NCBI GenBank assembly: GCA_964453655.1
Contig: CAYVSP010000009.1
Span: 1 to 31,394, forward strand
Reading direction: 5' to 3'
DNA from: CAYVSP01 sp964453655
GTDB taxonomy: Bacteria; Patescibacteriota; Saccharimonadia; Saccharimonadales; CAYVSP01
DNA: 31,394 nucleotides
Program-made: the position numbers and the translations under genes
Shown: one piece after another, positions 15,750 to 22,971 of the stretch
Numbering within the stretch: the stretch's first letter is position 1
Layout: each line of letters opens with the position of its first letter
The notes under the pieces: generated by a model
The model's database searches: none
What the model was told of the DNA's origin: nothing
The model's input: the letters and a program-made list of their open reading frames with translations, nothing else

Positions 15750-17312
15750 CTAAGCTTTTCCCTCTTCTGGTGGGGTCGATTGGTTAGCTTGATATGTCTT
15801 GGCAATTTGAGTAGCGGTATCAACAATGGTCTTTTTAATGTTATCACTTGGGGCATCGCCCTGGTTTAGTTTTTCCATGGAATGTTTTTGATCTCTGGCT
15901 AGAGTATTCAGCAAAGCTTCCTGAGCCTTCTTTACGTCATTGAGAGGCACACCATCAAAACGGCCTTCGTTAGCAGCCATTAGTATGGCTGCTTGTTGCC
16001 AAACACTTAATGGCGAATATTGCGGTTGCTTAAGTAGCTCTGTTAAGCGTTGGCCACGCTCAATACGATGCTTGGTTTCTTCGTCAAGATCTGTCGAGAA
16101 CTGCGAGAAAGCTGCCAGCTCGCGGAATTGAGCTAGTTCAAGCCGAAGCGGTCCAGCAACACTTTTGACAGCCTTAGTCTGAGCTGCACCGCCTACGCGT
16201 GACACAGATAAACCGACCGAGATGGCCGGACGGATACCTTGATAGAACAAGTTGGTTTCCATAAAGATTTGACCGTCAGTAATTGAAATTACGTTGGTGG
16301 GAATGTAGGCGCTGATATCGCCAGCCTGCGTTTCAATGATCGGCAGAGCAGTCAGCGAACCAGCGCCCAAATTGTCACTGAGTTTAGCGGCCCGCTCAAG
16401 CAAGCGAGAGTGCAAATAAAAGACATCACCCGGATAGGCTTCGCGGCCTGGTGGACGGCGTAGTAATAAAGCCATTTGGCGATAGGCCACCGCATGCTTA
16501 GACAAATCATCATAAATAATCAGAGCGTGCTGCTTGTTATCGCGGAAATATTCGCCCATGGTAGCTCCTGCGTAAGGAGCTAAGTACTGCAGGCTTGCCG
16601 GGTCAGCAGCACTAGTAGCCACTACGATTGTCTGGTCCATAACGCCTTCGCGCTTCAGCCGCTCAACGATACGCGCCACTTTACTGATCTTTTGACCGAC
16701 AGCCACATAGATATTTATAACACCGGTTTTTTGACGGCCCTGATTAATAATCGTATCTATGGCAATGGCCGTTTTGCCAGTTTGGCGGTCGCCAATAATT
16801 AGCTCGCGCTGACCACGGCCAATCGGTACCATGGCATCGATAGCAGTTATACCAGTCATAAGTGGTTCGTGTACGCTTTTTCGTTCTAGAACTCCCGGTG
16901 CTCGGCGTTCAACAGGTGCGGTCTGACGGGCCTTAATCGGTCCTTTGTCATCTATTGGGTTACCTAGAGGGTCAACGACACGGCCGATAAGCTCGGGGCC
17001 AACCGGCACTTCCAAAACTTTACCAGTTAAACGAACTTTAGCGCCGGCTTTAACACGCGTATCTTCGCCAAGCAACACGGCGCCAATTTCATCTTCTGTC
17101 AGGTTAAGCGCAAAGGCAGTGACATTGCCGCCATCAAAAGCTTCAATTTCAAGCATTTCATTAAAGCCGCAATCGCCCAGCCCGTAGATCCAGGCTACGC
17201 CGTCGCCGATTCGTGTTACGATACCAGCTTTCTCGGCTGCTGGCTGCGTTTTCAGCTCTTCAATGGCGGCTCGGATATCATCTGAAAGTTGTTTGACGGA
17301 AAGTTCACTCAT
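15750..17312 (-). CDS. atpA: ATP synthase F1 alpha subunit
   Basis: The 520-aa non-catalytic nucleotide-binding subunit. Walker A is GDRQTGKT (174-181) and the arginine-finger region is SVSRVGGAAQ. The N-terminal helix binds delta and the beta-barrel domain follows (GLGDCGFNEMLEI). Length and motif spacing are normal. AAAGGAAA lies upstream of the ATG. It follows atpH with a 7-nt gap. Confidence 0.98.
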   Translation of the reverse strand: MSELSVKQLSDDIRAAIEELKTQPAAEKAGIVTRIGDGVAWIYGLGDCGFNEMLEIEAFDGGNVTAFALNLTEDEIGAVLLGEDTRVKAGAKVRLTGKVLEVPVGPELIGRVVDPLGNPIDDKGPIKARQTAPVERRAPGVLERKSVHEPLMTGITAIDAMVPIGRGQRELIIGDRQTGKTAIAIDTIINQGRQKTGVINIYVAVGQKISKVARIVERLKREGVMDQTIVVATSAADPASLQYLAPYAGATMGEYFRDNKQHALIIYDDLSKHAVAYRQMALLLRRPPGREAYPGDVFYLHSRLLERAAKLSDNLGAGSLTALPIIETQAGDISAYIPTNVISITDGQIFMETNLFYQGIRPAISVGLSVSRVGGAAQTKAVKSVAGPLRLELAQFRELAAFSQFSTDLDEETKHRIERGQRLTELLKQPQYSPLSVWQQAAILMAANEGRFDGVPLNDVKKAQEALLNTLARDQKHSMEKLNQGDAPSDNIKKTIVDTATQIAKTYQANQSTPPEEGKA

Positions 17313-17319
17313 GCGCTTT

Positions 17320-17709
17320 TTAGGTTTCCTTTACTAATTGCTTTAATGAACGAAGGCGGCCGTGGACGCTAGCGTCTAATTGCAAATCTAGTGCCGCCAG
17401 CTGTATACCGCCAGTTAATTCGGGCTCATGAACCTCATTGAGCACTAGTTTATCAGCCTTCAGATACTGCTTAATATCATGCTTGATTCGGGTGTCGATT
17501 GGGTGAGCACTCGATGCAGTAGCTTCTAAAATACCGTGCTCCTCATAACGGATTTGAGCCACATCGCGCATTAAAGAGTTCAACTCACCCGTGCGGCGTT
17601 CATGTAGTAAGTATTCGGCTATTTCTTTGGCGACGCGCTTGCTATCAGCTTTATCAAGTAGCCTTACAACCGTTTCAGCCAATTGCTTACGGGGTAGGGT
17701 TGTAGCCAT
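17320..17709 (-). CDS. atpH: ATP synthase F1 delta subunit, short form
   Basis: The peripheral-stalk subunit that joins F1 to the b dimer. It is only 129 aa, while the family is usually about 175-180 aa. The C-terminal part, with VLNEVHEPELTGGIQLAALDLQLDASVHGRLRSLKQ split across 95-125, is clear OSCP/delta. The N-terminal six-helix domain that binds alpha is shortened. The ATG overlaps the atpF stop (TGATG), and atpF and atpA flank it, so the assignment is secure. Confidence 0.9.
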   Translation of the reverse strand: MATTLPRKQLAETVVRLLDKADSKRVAKEIAEYLLHERRTGELNSLMRDVAQIRYEEHGILEATASSAHPIDTRIKHDIKQYLKADKLVLNEVHEPELTGGIQLAALDLQLDASVHGRLRSLKQLVKET

Positions 17710-18260
17710 CAGCGCCGTCCTCCAATTAAGGCCTTTTCAATCAGAGCGGTGTCTTTATTGATATCAAGTTTCTCGCCAATAACAATTTCTGTCGCTTCAG
17801 CAACCAGCGTTAGCATATCTTTCTCCAGCTGTTTGCGGGCCTTAAGCATATCTTCTTCAATCTTAGTATGAGCGTCTGCCAGCATGGCATCTGTTTTGCG
17901 GGCTGCCGCTGCTTCGGCTTCTTTGAGCAAAACACTGACTTCCTGGCGGCCGGCAGCAATGATCTTATCGGCTTCAAGCCGGGCATCATGTAAAACTTTC
18001 TCTGCCTTGGCAGCCAGCTCTGCTTTGGCTTTCTGCATTTCCAAGCCAAGTGTTACACCTTGATCGATTGTTTCATGACGCTTTTCAAGCATGGCTACAA
18101 TTTTGTCGAGCGCGAACTTCTTTAGTAGCAAAAAAACTATGACAAAGGTTGCTGCCTGCAGCAATAGCGCCTTGAGATCAACACCAAGCGATGCAATACC
18201 GCCGGTTGACTCACCGGAAGTTTCCGCGAATAGATGACTGACTAGGCCAAGTAGCTGCAT
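17709..18260 (-). CDS. atpF: ATP synthase Fo b subunit
   Basis: A 183-aa peripheral stalk. A single membrane helix at about 30-47 (ALLLQAATFVIVFLLL) is followed by a long charged coiled coil from about 55 to 165, rich in Ala/Glu/Lys heptads, and a short C-terminal segment that contacts delta. The roughly 28 residues before the membrane helix are longer than in E. coli b. The position between atpE and atpH is canonical. Confidence 0.95.
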   Translation of the reverse strand: MQLLGLVSHLFAETSGESTGGIASLGVDLKALLLQAATFVIVFLLLKKFALDKIVAMLEKRHETIDQGVTLGLEMQKAKAELAAKAEKVLHDARLEADKIIAAGRQEVSVLLKEAEAAAARKTDAMLADAHTKIEEDMLKARKQLEKDMLTLVAEATEIVIGEKLDINKDTALIEKALIGGRR

Positions 18261-18280
18261 AGACTAACTCTCTTAACTTT

Positions 18281-18529
18281 TTAGGAAATAGTAAATACAA
18301 CGACCAACACGTAAATAGCGATGGCCTCAACCAAAGCGGAGCTAATCAGCAGAATTGGCAATACCGTCTTTGATACTTCAGGATTGCGGCCGAGAGCTTT
18401 CATAACGCTTGAACCGATCCAGCCAAGGCTGAAAGCCGGCATAATGGTACCAATGGCAATTGCCATTGCTTTGGCGAAAGTTGGAGAAGCGAGCGGGGAT
18501 GTGGTCGCTTCGGCTAATATTTGTAGCAT
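18281..18529 (-). CDS. atpE: ATP synthase Fo c subunit
   Basis: The 82-aa rotor-ring subunit, a two-helix hairpin joined by the conserved polar loop GRNPE (47-51). The ion-binding carboxylate is Glu68 in SSALVEAIAIY. Glu followed by Ala, without the usual Gln/Ser/Thr partners of Na+-type rings, favours protons, but this is inference. Helix 1 reads IGTIMPAFSLGWIG in place of the usual glycine ladder (GxGxGxG), so only the last Gly positions remain. A possible AAGGGAG ribosome-binding site precedes the ATG. Confidence 0.95.
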   Translation of the reverse strand: MLQILAEATTSPLASPTFAKAMAIAIGTIMPAFSLGWIGSSVMKALGRNPEVSKTVLPILLISSALVEAIAIYVLVVVFTIS

Positions 18530-18596
18530 TGTTTAATGTCTCCCTTGTTAATTACTTGATTACTTTTATCACATCATGCTGAAGGAATACACCCTT

Positions 18597-19412
18597 TTAT
18601 GCCACTGAACCTTGTGACACATCGGTTGTTTGTTCATCATTATGATCTGATACAGACTCATGGCTTTCGTCATGCCGGCTGGTCGCCAACGAAAGATAGA
18701 CGATAACCAGCATTGTGAAAACGAACGCTTGAATGAAGCCTATAAATAGCTCCATCAAAATGAATGGAAGGGTAGCGACCGGTGAAAAGTAGCTGGTAAT
18801 TGAGGAGAGCACCAATAACAGGACTTCACCGGCAAAGATATTACCAAACAAACGAAGCGCCAGACTAGCTACACGCGTCAGCTCGCCAAGGACTTCTAAA
18901 AATCCCACGAATAAATTGATAGGATTCCATGGTTTATCGCTGAAGTAGTGGCTGGCAAAACCTCTGAAACCAAGCTCTTTTGCCGAGTAAATTAGAACAA
19001 GGACAATCGAAGTAATCGATAGAGCCAGCGTGCCAGTAAGGTCAGATGTCCATGCTCTCAGTAACGGCTGGCCGTTATAGGTTATGCTGCCAACGCCCGG
19101 CAGTAAACCGAACCAGTTATTGAACATGATGAAACAGAATAACGTAATTAAAAAAGGTGCGTAGCGCGCTGCTTTTTTGCGATCATGCATAACGCTAGCT
19201 GCAAGGTTTGTAATGCCTTCGCATATAATCTCAATTAAACTTATAATCTTGCCGCCGGCTTTTAATTTAACGCGTGGCGCCGCTACGGTAAAAACAACTA
19301 GTAGAAATAATGTCACTACCCAGCCCAATAGCATAGAATTGGTTATTTGTAAGCCGCCTACCTGTAAGACGTGCTCAGAATGCAAAACAACATTAAAATC
19401 AGCAATAAGCAT
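18597..19412 (-). CDS. atpB: ATP synthase Fo a subunit
   Basis: A membrane stator subunit of about 271 aa forming the proton half-channels. The essential Arg is in SLALRLFGNIFAGEVLL (Arg189 counted from the GTG at 19418), and the last helices carry MELFIGFIQAFVF. The C-terminal tail (about 250-273) is acidic and His/Ser-rich (RHDESHESVSDHNDEQ), an addition of unknown role. The start is either GTG 19418, overlapping the upstream stop by 4 nt, or ATG 19412, which I prefer. Confidence 0.96.
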   Translation of the reverse strand: MLIADFNVVLHSEHVLQVGGLQITNSMLLGWVVTLFLLVVFTVAAPRVKLKAGGKIISLIEIICEGITNLAASVMHDRKKAARYAPFLITLFCFIMFNNWFGLLPGVGSITYNGQPLLRAWTSDLTGTLALSITSIVLVLIYSAKELGFRGFASHYFSDKPWNPINLFVGFLEVLGELTRVASLALRLFGNIFAGEVLLLVLSSITSYFSPVATLPFILMELFIGFIQAFVFTMLVIVYLSLATSRHDESHESVSDHNDEQTTDVSQGSVA

Positions 19413-19414
19413 GT

Positions 19415-19702
19415 TCACTTCTTTTTATCCTGCTGAAGAAATTCCGGATAAGCTGATTGGAGCTGGCGATAAACCAACAAACCGGCTATCGCTAACGATA
19501 AAAATAAGCCAACTATCTTAAACAACGGGTTAGTACCCATAGCTTTATCAAGTTTATTGCCAATTAGTGTAAGTAGAAGGATTGGCACGGCAACCCGCCA
19601 AGCTGTATCGGCCATTTGCAGACCAATAGTAAGACCACTAACCGTGGATTTTTGCCCACCCTCATTATTAGTCGTCGTACTGTGTGCGGCGGCTTTTCCC
19701 AT
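19415..19702 (-). CDS. atpI: AtpI-like / ATPase gene-1 protein
   Basis: A 95-aa two-helix membrane protein at the head of the atp operon. This is the usual place for AtpI or the related 'ATPase gene 1' family, linked to c-ring assembly or Mg2+ supply. Membrane segments lie at about 35-53 (WRVAVPILLLTLIGNKLDK) and 62-80 (KIVGLFLSLAIAGLLVYRQ). The N-terminus is Ser/Thr/Asn-rich and the C-terminus basic. Assignment rests on position, size and topology more than on sequence motifs. A -10 box ends 8 nt before the ATG. Confidence 0.75.
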   Translation of the reverse strand: MGKAAAHSTTTNNEGGQKSTVSGLTIGLQMADTAWRVAVPILLLTLIGNKLDKAMGTNPLFKIVGLFLSLAIAGLLVYRQLQSAYPEFLQQDKKK

Positions 19703-19710
19703 GTACGGCT

Positions 19711-19739
19711 ATAGTAACAGAAATAACAGAGAGGCTCAA
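19711..19739 (-). promoter_or_regulatory. promoter of the atp operon
   Basis: On the minus strand: TTGAGC (19739-19734), a 17-nt spacer, then TACTAT (19716-19711) preceded by TGT (extended -10). The start would fall within a few nucleotides of the atpI ATG at 19702, giving an almost leaderless operon mRNA. The -35 lies in the loop of the hairpin at 19721-19749. Confidence 0.6.
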
Positions 19740-19749
19740 GCTGTTATTT
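19721..19749 (-). terminator. hairpin at the end of the His-rich protein gene
   Basis: A perfect 9-bp inverted repeat, AAATAACAG (19721-19729) and CTGTTATTT (19741-19749), with an 11-nt loop, spans the stop codon of the His-rich protein gene. On the minus strand TTT is followed by CTGTTA, so the U-tract is poor. It probably separates this gene from the atp operon, although the atp promoter overlaps it. Confidence 0.45.
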
Positions 19750-20370
19750 TGTTATGTTCAAGGCCCCTTTAAATCGGTCTAGAAGTGACAGGCTGGTGCT
19801 AGCACCGCCACAGCTAGCCGGATCTTTTTCTTGGTTTTCTTTATGCGCGGTACGAGGAATGGCATCGTATTCCTTTTGAAGCGAAGTGTTATCTTGATTG
19901 CCAAAATTAATTAGAAGCACGTCCTCGTTACCAATAACACGATTAGCGACGTTCGTTACCGGGTTGCCGTTCAAGATAAACGTCAAATGCCCATCTTCAT
20001 TGCTGAGGTATGTGCCCTGATTAGTAACCAGTGTTGTATCGCCTAGGGTATAGCCAAGATTTGCAAAAAGTGCACCCCAAGTCGCGGCGTGATCATGGAC
20101 ATGCACTAGAGCATTTTCCTGATTATGCATGTGCACACGGCTTTTGGGATCATCTTGATGGTCGGCGCTGCAAGCCTGGACTTCCTCATAATAACCGGGC
20201 CCCTTAAACTCATCACGCACACCATTAACATATAAGGCAAAATTTGCGTGGTAGTGCACCGCATCACTTTTAACGAACGCAAACCGTAAACCGAAAAATA
20301 ACAATAGGCCGACAACAACGCCTACCCCCAGTGTGAACCACTTATTCTTCTTAAGTGCCTTAATGTGCAT
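19744..20370 (-). CDS. membrane-anchored His-rich extracytoplasmic protein, unknown
   Basis: A 208-aa protein with a basic start, one membrane helix at about 12-33 and an outside domain. That domain is dense in His pairs: HYHANFALYVNG (39-50), HMHNQ (80-84) and HVHDH (90-94), followed by the conserved-looking TWGALFANLG. Cys67 and Cys187 (PASCGG) could form a disulfide or bind metal. The C-terminal half has a second beta-rich repeat (LTFILNGNPVTN, DVLLINFG). I believe similar proteins occur in other CPR genomes, but no function is known to me; the His clusters suggest metal (Cu/Zn) binding. It is divergent from a glutaredoxin gene, and the two share a promoter region. Confidence 0.8.
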   Translation of the reverse strand: MHIKALKKNKWFTLGVGVVVGLLLFFGLRFAFVKSDAVHYHANFALYVNGVRDEFKGPGYYEEVQACSADHQDDPKSRVHMHNQENALVHVHDHAATWGALFANLGYTLGDTTLVTNQGTYLSNEDGHLTFILNGNPVTNVANRVIGNEDVLLINFGNQDNTSLQKEYDAIPRTAHKENQEKDPASCGGASTSLSLLDRFKGALNITK

Positions 20371-20376
20371 GTGTAC

Positions 20377-20384
20377 AGTATAAT
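20377..20384. promoter_or_regulatory. overlapping divergent -10 boxes
   Basis: The 22-bp gap between the divergent His-rich protein and glutaredoxin genes contains TATAAT on the plus strand (20379-20384, 8 nt before the ATG). It also contains TATACT on the minus strand (20382-20377, 6 nt before the ATG). The boxes overlap, so both transcripts would be leaderless and cannot be initiated at once. The -35 elements lie within the opposing genes and are poor. Confidence 0.5.
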
Positions 20385-20392
20385 ATATTGCT

Positions 20393-20632
20393 ATGGTAAC
20401 TGTTTACTCCAGCCCGACCTGCGCCTTTTGCCACATGGCTATGCACTATCTTGATTCCAAAAAAGTGAAATACCAAGAAAAAGATATCTCGCGCGATAGC
20501 GAGGCGTTTGATTACGTCGTGAACACCATTGGCCAGGCAGCTACGCCGGTTATAGACATTGAGGGCGTTACAGTACTGGGCTTCGATCGACCGCGCATTG
20601 ACGCTGCTCTGCGTGAAAAAAAGCTCGTGTGA
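20393..20632 (+). CDS. glutaredoxin-like protein
   Basis: A 79-aa thioredoxin-fold protein. The redox motif is Cys10-Ala-Phe-Cys13 near the N-terminus (SSPTCAFC). The conserved cis-proline region is ATPVIDIEG, and the ending GFDRPRIDAAL fits the small glutaredoxin/NrdH group. It probably reduces protein disulfides or a ribonucleotide reductase in the cytoplasm. It has no Shine-Dalgarno, only the TATAAT box 8 nt before the ATG. It is divergent from the His-rich protein gene. Confidence 0.92.
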   Translation: MVTVYSSPTCAFCHMAMHYLDSKKVKYQEKDISRDSEAFDYVVNTIGQAATPVIDIEGVTVLGFDRPRIDAALREKKLV

Positions 20633-20658
20633 ACTTTATCACATCTCTGTTATAACTC

Positions 20659-20700
20659 TTGTCAGAAACAACACTATATCTATATAATATAGTTAGGAGG
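20659..20700 (+). promoter_or_regulatory. sigma70-type promoter and ribosome-binding site of the 146-aa gene
   Basis: TTGTCA (20659-20664), an 18-nt spacer and TATAAT (20683-20688) are followed by AGGAGG (20695-20700) 7 nt before the ATG. The leader would be about 12-15 nt. Confidence 0.65.
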
Positions 20701-20707
20701 AAAACAG

Positions 20708-21148
20708 ATGACAGCTGTACCGTCTCCAGGTTCTGATGAAGCAATAGGCAAAGGCCCAGAGCGGCCTTTTTTTGACCCAAATAATTTACCCGAGATTGAT
20801 ACTGTTGATCTAACTTATTTGAAAAGCTGCCGCAAGGTCAACTTCGAACCAGGGGTAAGCGGAGTCGATACCAAAAAAGCATTAAGATTTATTCTTGAAG
20901 CAGGTGATGGCACGATTGATGATGAGTCTGTATATAAAGATTTAGAAGAAAGAGCAATTGGCGAGATGATGGTAAACGCCATAGATGGTGAGAAACTAGG
21001 GTGGCTATACGAAGTGCTGGAATCACTGCATCCGAGAGTTCCTAGCCTAATGACGCGTATACGCCAAGAAACGATATTTGCCGACCAAGAATTTATTACT
21101 TTAAGCAAGTTGTCTTTGCTCGCAACCTTTATGCGCTTCGAATCCTAA
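20708..21148 (+). CDS. 146-aa soluble protein, unknown
   Basis: A cytosolic, acidic protein without signal peptide or membrane helix. The first 35 residues look flexible (Pro/Gly-rich). The rest is predicted helical, for example TKKALRFILEAGDGTIDDESVYKDLEE split over two helices, then WLYEVLESLHPRVPSLMTRIRQ and a final KLSLLATFMRF. No catalytic motif or family is recognised. It has a strong promoter and ribosome-binding site of its own. The next gene, a corrinoid adenosyltransferase, also has its own promoter, so a shared function is not implied. Confidence 0.75.
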   Translation: MTAVPSPGSDEAIGKGPERPFFDPNNLPEIDTVDLTYLKSCRKVNFEPGVSGVDTKKALRFILEAGDGTIDDESVYKDLEERAIGEMMVNAIDGEKLGWLYEVLESLHPRVPSLMTRIRQETIFADQEFITLSKLSLLATFMRFES

Positions 21149-21152
21149 GTCA

Positions 21153-21181
21153 TTGCGAGTTTGGTTGACATAAACGATACT
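21153..21181 (+). promoter_or_regulatory. promoter of the adenosyltransferase gene
   Basis: TTGCGA (21153-21158), a 17-nt spacer, then GATACT (21176-21181), which ends 6 nt before ATG 21188. The geometry predicts a leaderless transcript and argues for that ATG over the upstream TTG at 21161. Confidence 0.5.
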
Positions 21182-21187
21182 TGGGTT

Positions 21188-21757
21188 ATGGCATTTGAGG
21201 ATTTCAAGACAAAGCGTTCTGTGGTGATTGTATACACCGGTGAAGGCAAAGGCAAAACCAGTGCCGCGCTCGGGTTATTGGTACGCGCCCTAGGTAACCG
21301 CTACCGTGTTGCATTTATTCAGTTCATCAAACATTGGGGAGTAGGTGAGCATGTTTTTCTGCGCGACATAACGCCGCTTTTTAAAGATCAGTTATTTTTT
21401 TACCGAGGCGGGAAGGGCTTTTATAAAGCCGGGGAACTTAGCGAGCAGCACGTTAGTGAAGAGCAACACAAGCAAGCCGCACTTGAAACGTACGAAATGG
21501 CCATGGGCTGCGTCAAGAGCGGGAAATACGATGTTGTCATTTGTGATGAAATCAATAATGCTCTACATGATGGTCTACTCAGCCAGAAACAAGTTGAGAA
21601 TTTAGTAAAACAACGCTCCCCGAAAACCAGCTTGTGTCTAACAGGACGCAATTTTCCTAAACAACTGCAACCATTAGCTGACATCGTAACTGACATGAAA
21701 AAAATAAAACATCATTTCGATGAAAAGTTCCTCGCCAACAAAGGCATTGATTTTTAA
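21188..21757 (+). CDS. cobA: corrinoid (cob(I)alamin) adenosyltransferase, CobA/BtuR type
   Basis: A 189-aa P-loop ATPase-fold enzyme that transfers adenosyl from ATP to the corrinoid cobalt, making adenosylcobalamin. Walker A is YTGEGKGKTSAAL near the start. The family segments FIQFIKHWGVGE, DVVICDEINNAL and LTGRNFP are all present, and the length is normal. I saw no other B12 synthesis, uptake or B12-dependent gene in the window, so its role here is salvage or another nucleotide-transfer task (inference). The open frame extends to a TTG at 21161, but the promoter geometry favours ATG 21188. Confidence 0.88.
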   Translation: MAFEDFKTKRSVVIVYTGEGKGKTSAALGLLVRALGNRYRVAFIQFIKHWGVGEHVFLRDITPLFKDQLFFYRGGKGFYKAGELSEQHVSEEQHKQAALETYEMAMGCVKSGKYDVVICDEINNALHDGLLSQKQVENLVKQRSPKTSLCLTGRNFPKQLQPLADIVTDMKKIKHHFDEKFLANKGIDF

Positions 21758-21775
21758 ACGTACTTCTGTTATAAT
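21747..21775 (+). promoter_or_regulatory. consensus promoter of the 192-aa gene, leaderless geometry
   Basis: TTGATT (21747-21752), a 17-nt spacer, then TGT-TATAAT (-10 at 21770-21775). The ATG at 21782 begins only 6 nt after the -10, so transcription should start at or within the start codon. The -35 lies within the end of the adenosyltransferase gene. Confidence 0.65.
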
Positions 21776-21781
21776 AGTTTT

Positions 21782-22360
21782 ATGAACGTGCCAAATCGGT
21801 TTCCACAATCTTTTGAAGAAGCATCGCCTTCTATTAGCGATCCAAGCTGGCAAAATGGACTACTGGTAGTGAGTAACGACATCTCAGCGCGGCCACAACT
21901 GCTTGACGGTATAGAACATTCCTTGGCTGACCGCTTTGTGGTGGATACTACCGAGGCGGGTACACCACATCGCACATTCGGTGACGGTTCAGCCTGGAAA
22001 TCACTGGATGGCGCTTACCGCAAGCACCGCTGTACTACGCTTCCCAAAGATTTTTTTGCGGAGATAGATTTTGCAGAGGAAGACGAATTAGCTTTGGTTA
22101 GATTTATTTTGCCGCTAGCTGCTTCCGGCCGTAGACACGAAGCTATATTAGCTAGAGCCGAATATGCACCAAAGTCTTTCGTAACCCGCACCGATAAAAC
22201 AATCCGTCGGCTGGGCCGCAGTATGTTAGAGCAGCCTCGCTTAGGTAAAAACCCCTATTTTGTTGCAGCCCCAGCTGGCGAACATGCCAAAGTTTCAACC
22301 GGCAAGCGAATTGTCAATAATGCAGCCAGAGGTGGCCGGCTTGGCGGCACAAAGCTCTAA
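21782..22360 (+). CDS. 192-aa protein, unknown
   Basis: A cytosolic protein with no signal or membrane helix. The N-terminal part has mixed alpha/beta character (NGLLVVSNDISARPQLLDG). The middle is acidic (FFAEIDFAEEDELALVRFILP, in two pieces). The C-terminal third is basic and Gly/Arg-rich (KTIRRLGRSM, then NNAARGGRLGGTKL), suggesting nucleic-acid or ribosome contact. No family is recognised. It has its own near-consensus promoter and no Shine-Dalgarno. A short AT-rich spacer separates it from the kinase gene. Confidence 0.75.
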   Translation: MNVPNRFPQSFEEASPSISDPSWQNGLLVVSNDISARPQLLDGIEHSLADRFVVDTTEAGTPHRTFGDGSAWKSLDGAYRKHRCTTLPKDFFAEIDFAEEDELALVRFILPLAASGRRHEAILARAEYAPKSFVTRTDKTIRRLGRSMLEQPRLGKNPYFVAAPAGEHAKVSTGKRIVNNAARGGRLGGTKL

Positions 22361-22410
22361 TAATTCTAGATATTATGTACTTTTTATGCACAACTAAGTA
22401 GGATTAGCCT

Positions 22411-22932
22411 ATGGCCCATCCGACTCTATATTTAATGTTAGGTTATCCCGGTGCGGGCAAAACAACCACTGCTAAGACAATCCATGAACTGACCGGGGCA
22501 GTGCACTTGTGGGCTGACCAGATTCGGCGCGAACGTTTTGGCACTCCTACTTATAATCATGAAGAAAATCTGAAGCTCTATGAATATCTAAATGAACTTA
22601 CCGCCGAGCTACTCCGTGCTGGTCAGAGTGTCATTTTTGATACTAATTTCAATTTCTATAAAGATCGTGAACGCCTGCGGCAAATCGCTAAGCAACATGG
22701 CGCAGAGGTGCAGCTGCTTTGGGTTACTACGTCAAAAGAATTAGCAAGAAAAAGGGCAACCGACACCGCCGTCGGTCAACATACACGCGTGTTGGGCAAC
22801 ATGCACAACAATGACTTTGAAAGGATGGCTGGCAACCTGCAACCGCCGCTCGAAGACGAAACATATATTGAAATAGATGGCACAAAAGTCTCCAACGACT
22901 ATATTTCTTTGCTTCTAGGCTTGCATAAGTAA
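22411..22932 (+). CDS. P-loop kinase (AAA_33 / zeta-toxin-like predicted kinase)
   Basis: A 173-aa small-molecule or nucleic-acid kinase-like protein. Walker A is GYPGAGKTT (11-19). A substrate-side Asp follows in LWADQIRRERFG, a DTNF motif (in SVIFDTNFNFY) follows strand 3, and there is a lid-type Arg pair in LARKRATD. This pattern fits the AAA_33 'predicted kinase' group, which includes PNK-like, gluconate-kinase-like and zeta-toxin-like enzymes. The substrate cannot be told, and no antitoxin-like partner is adjacent. A weak AGGAT ribosome-binding site precedes the ATG. Confidence 0.85.
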   Translation: MAHPTLYLMLGYPGAGKTTTAKTIHELTGAVHLWADQIRRERFGTPTYNHEENLKLYEYLNELTAELLRAGQSVIFDTNFNFYKDRERLRQIAKQHGAEVQLLWVTTSKELARKRATDTAVGQHTRVLGNMHNNDFERMAGNLQPPLEDETYIEIDGTKVSNDYISLLLGLHK

Positions 22933-22971
22933 GTCACTAGGCGTAAAACAGTTTGTAAGAGAAGGATATTC

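Noticed and set aside
21130..21160. TTCGAATCC resembling a tRNA T-loop
   Set aside because: It is the end of the 146-aa coding sequence (MRFES stop), and no acceptor stem, D-arm or anticodon arm can be folded around it.
22411..22932. Zeta-type toxin of a toxin-antitoxin pair
   Set aside because: The fold fits loosely, but there is no adjacent small antitoxin gene; a general AAA_33 kinase is the safer call.
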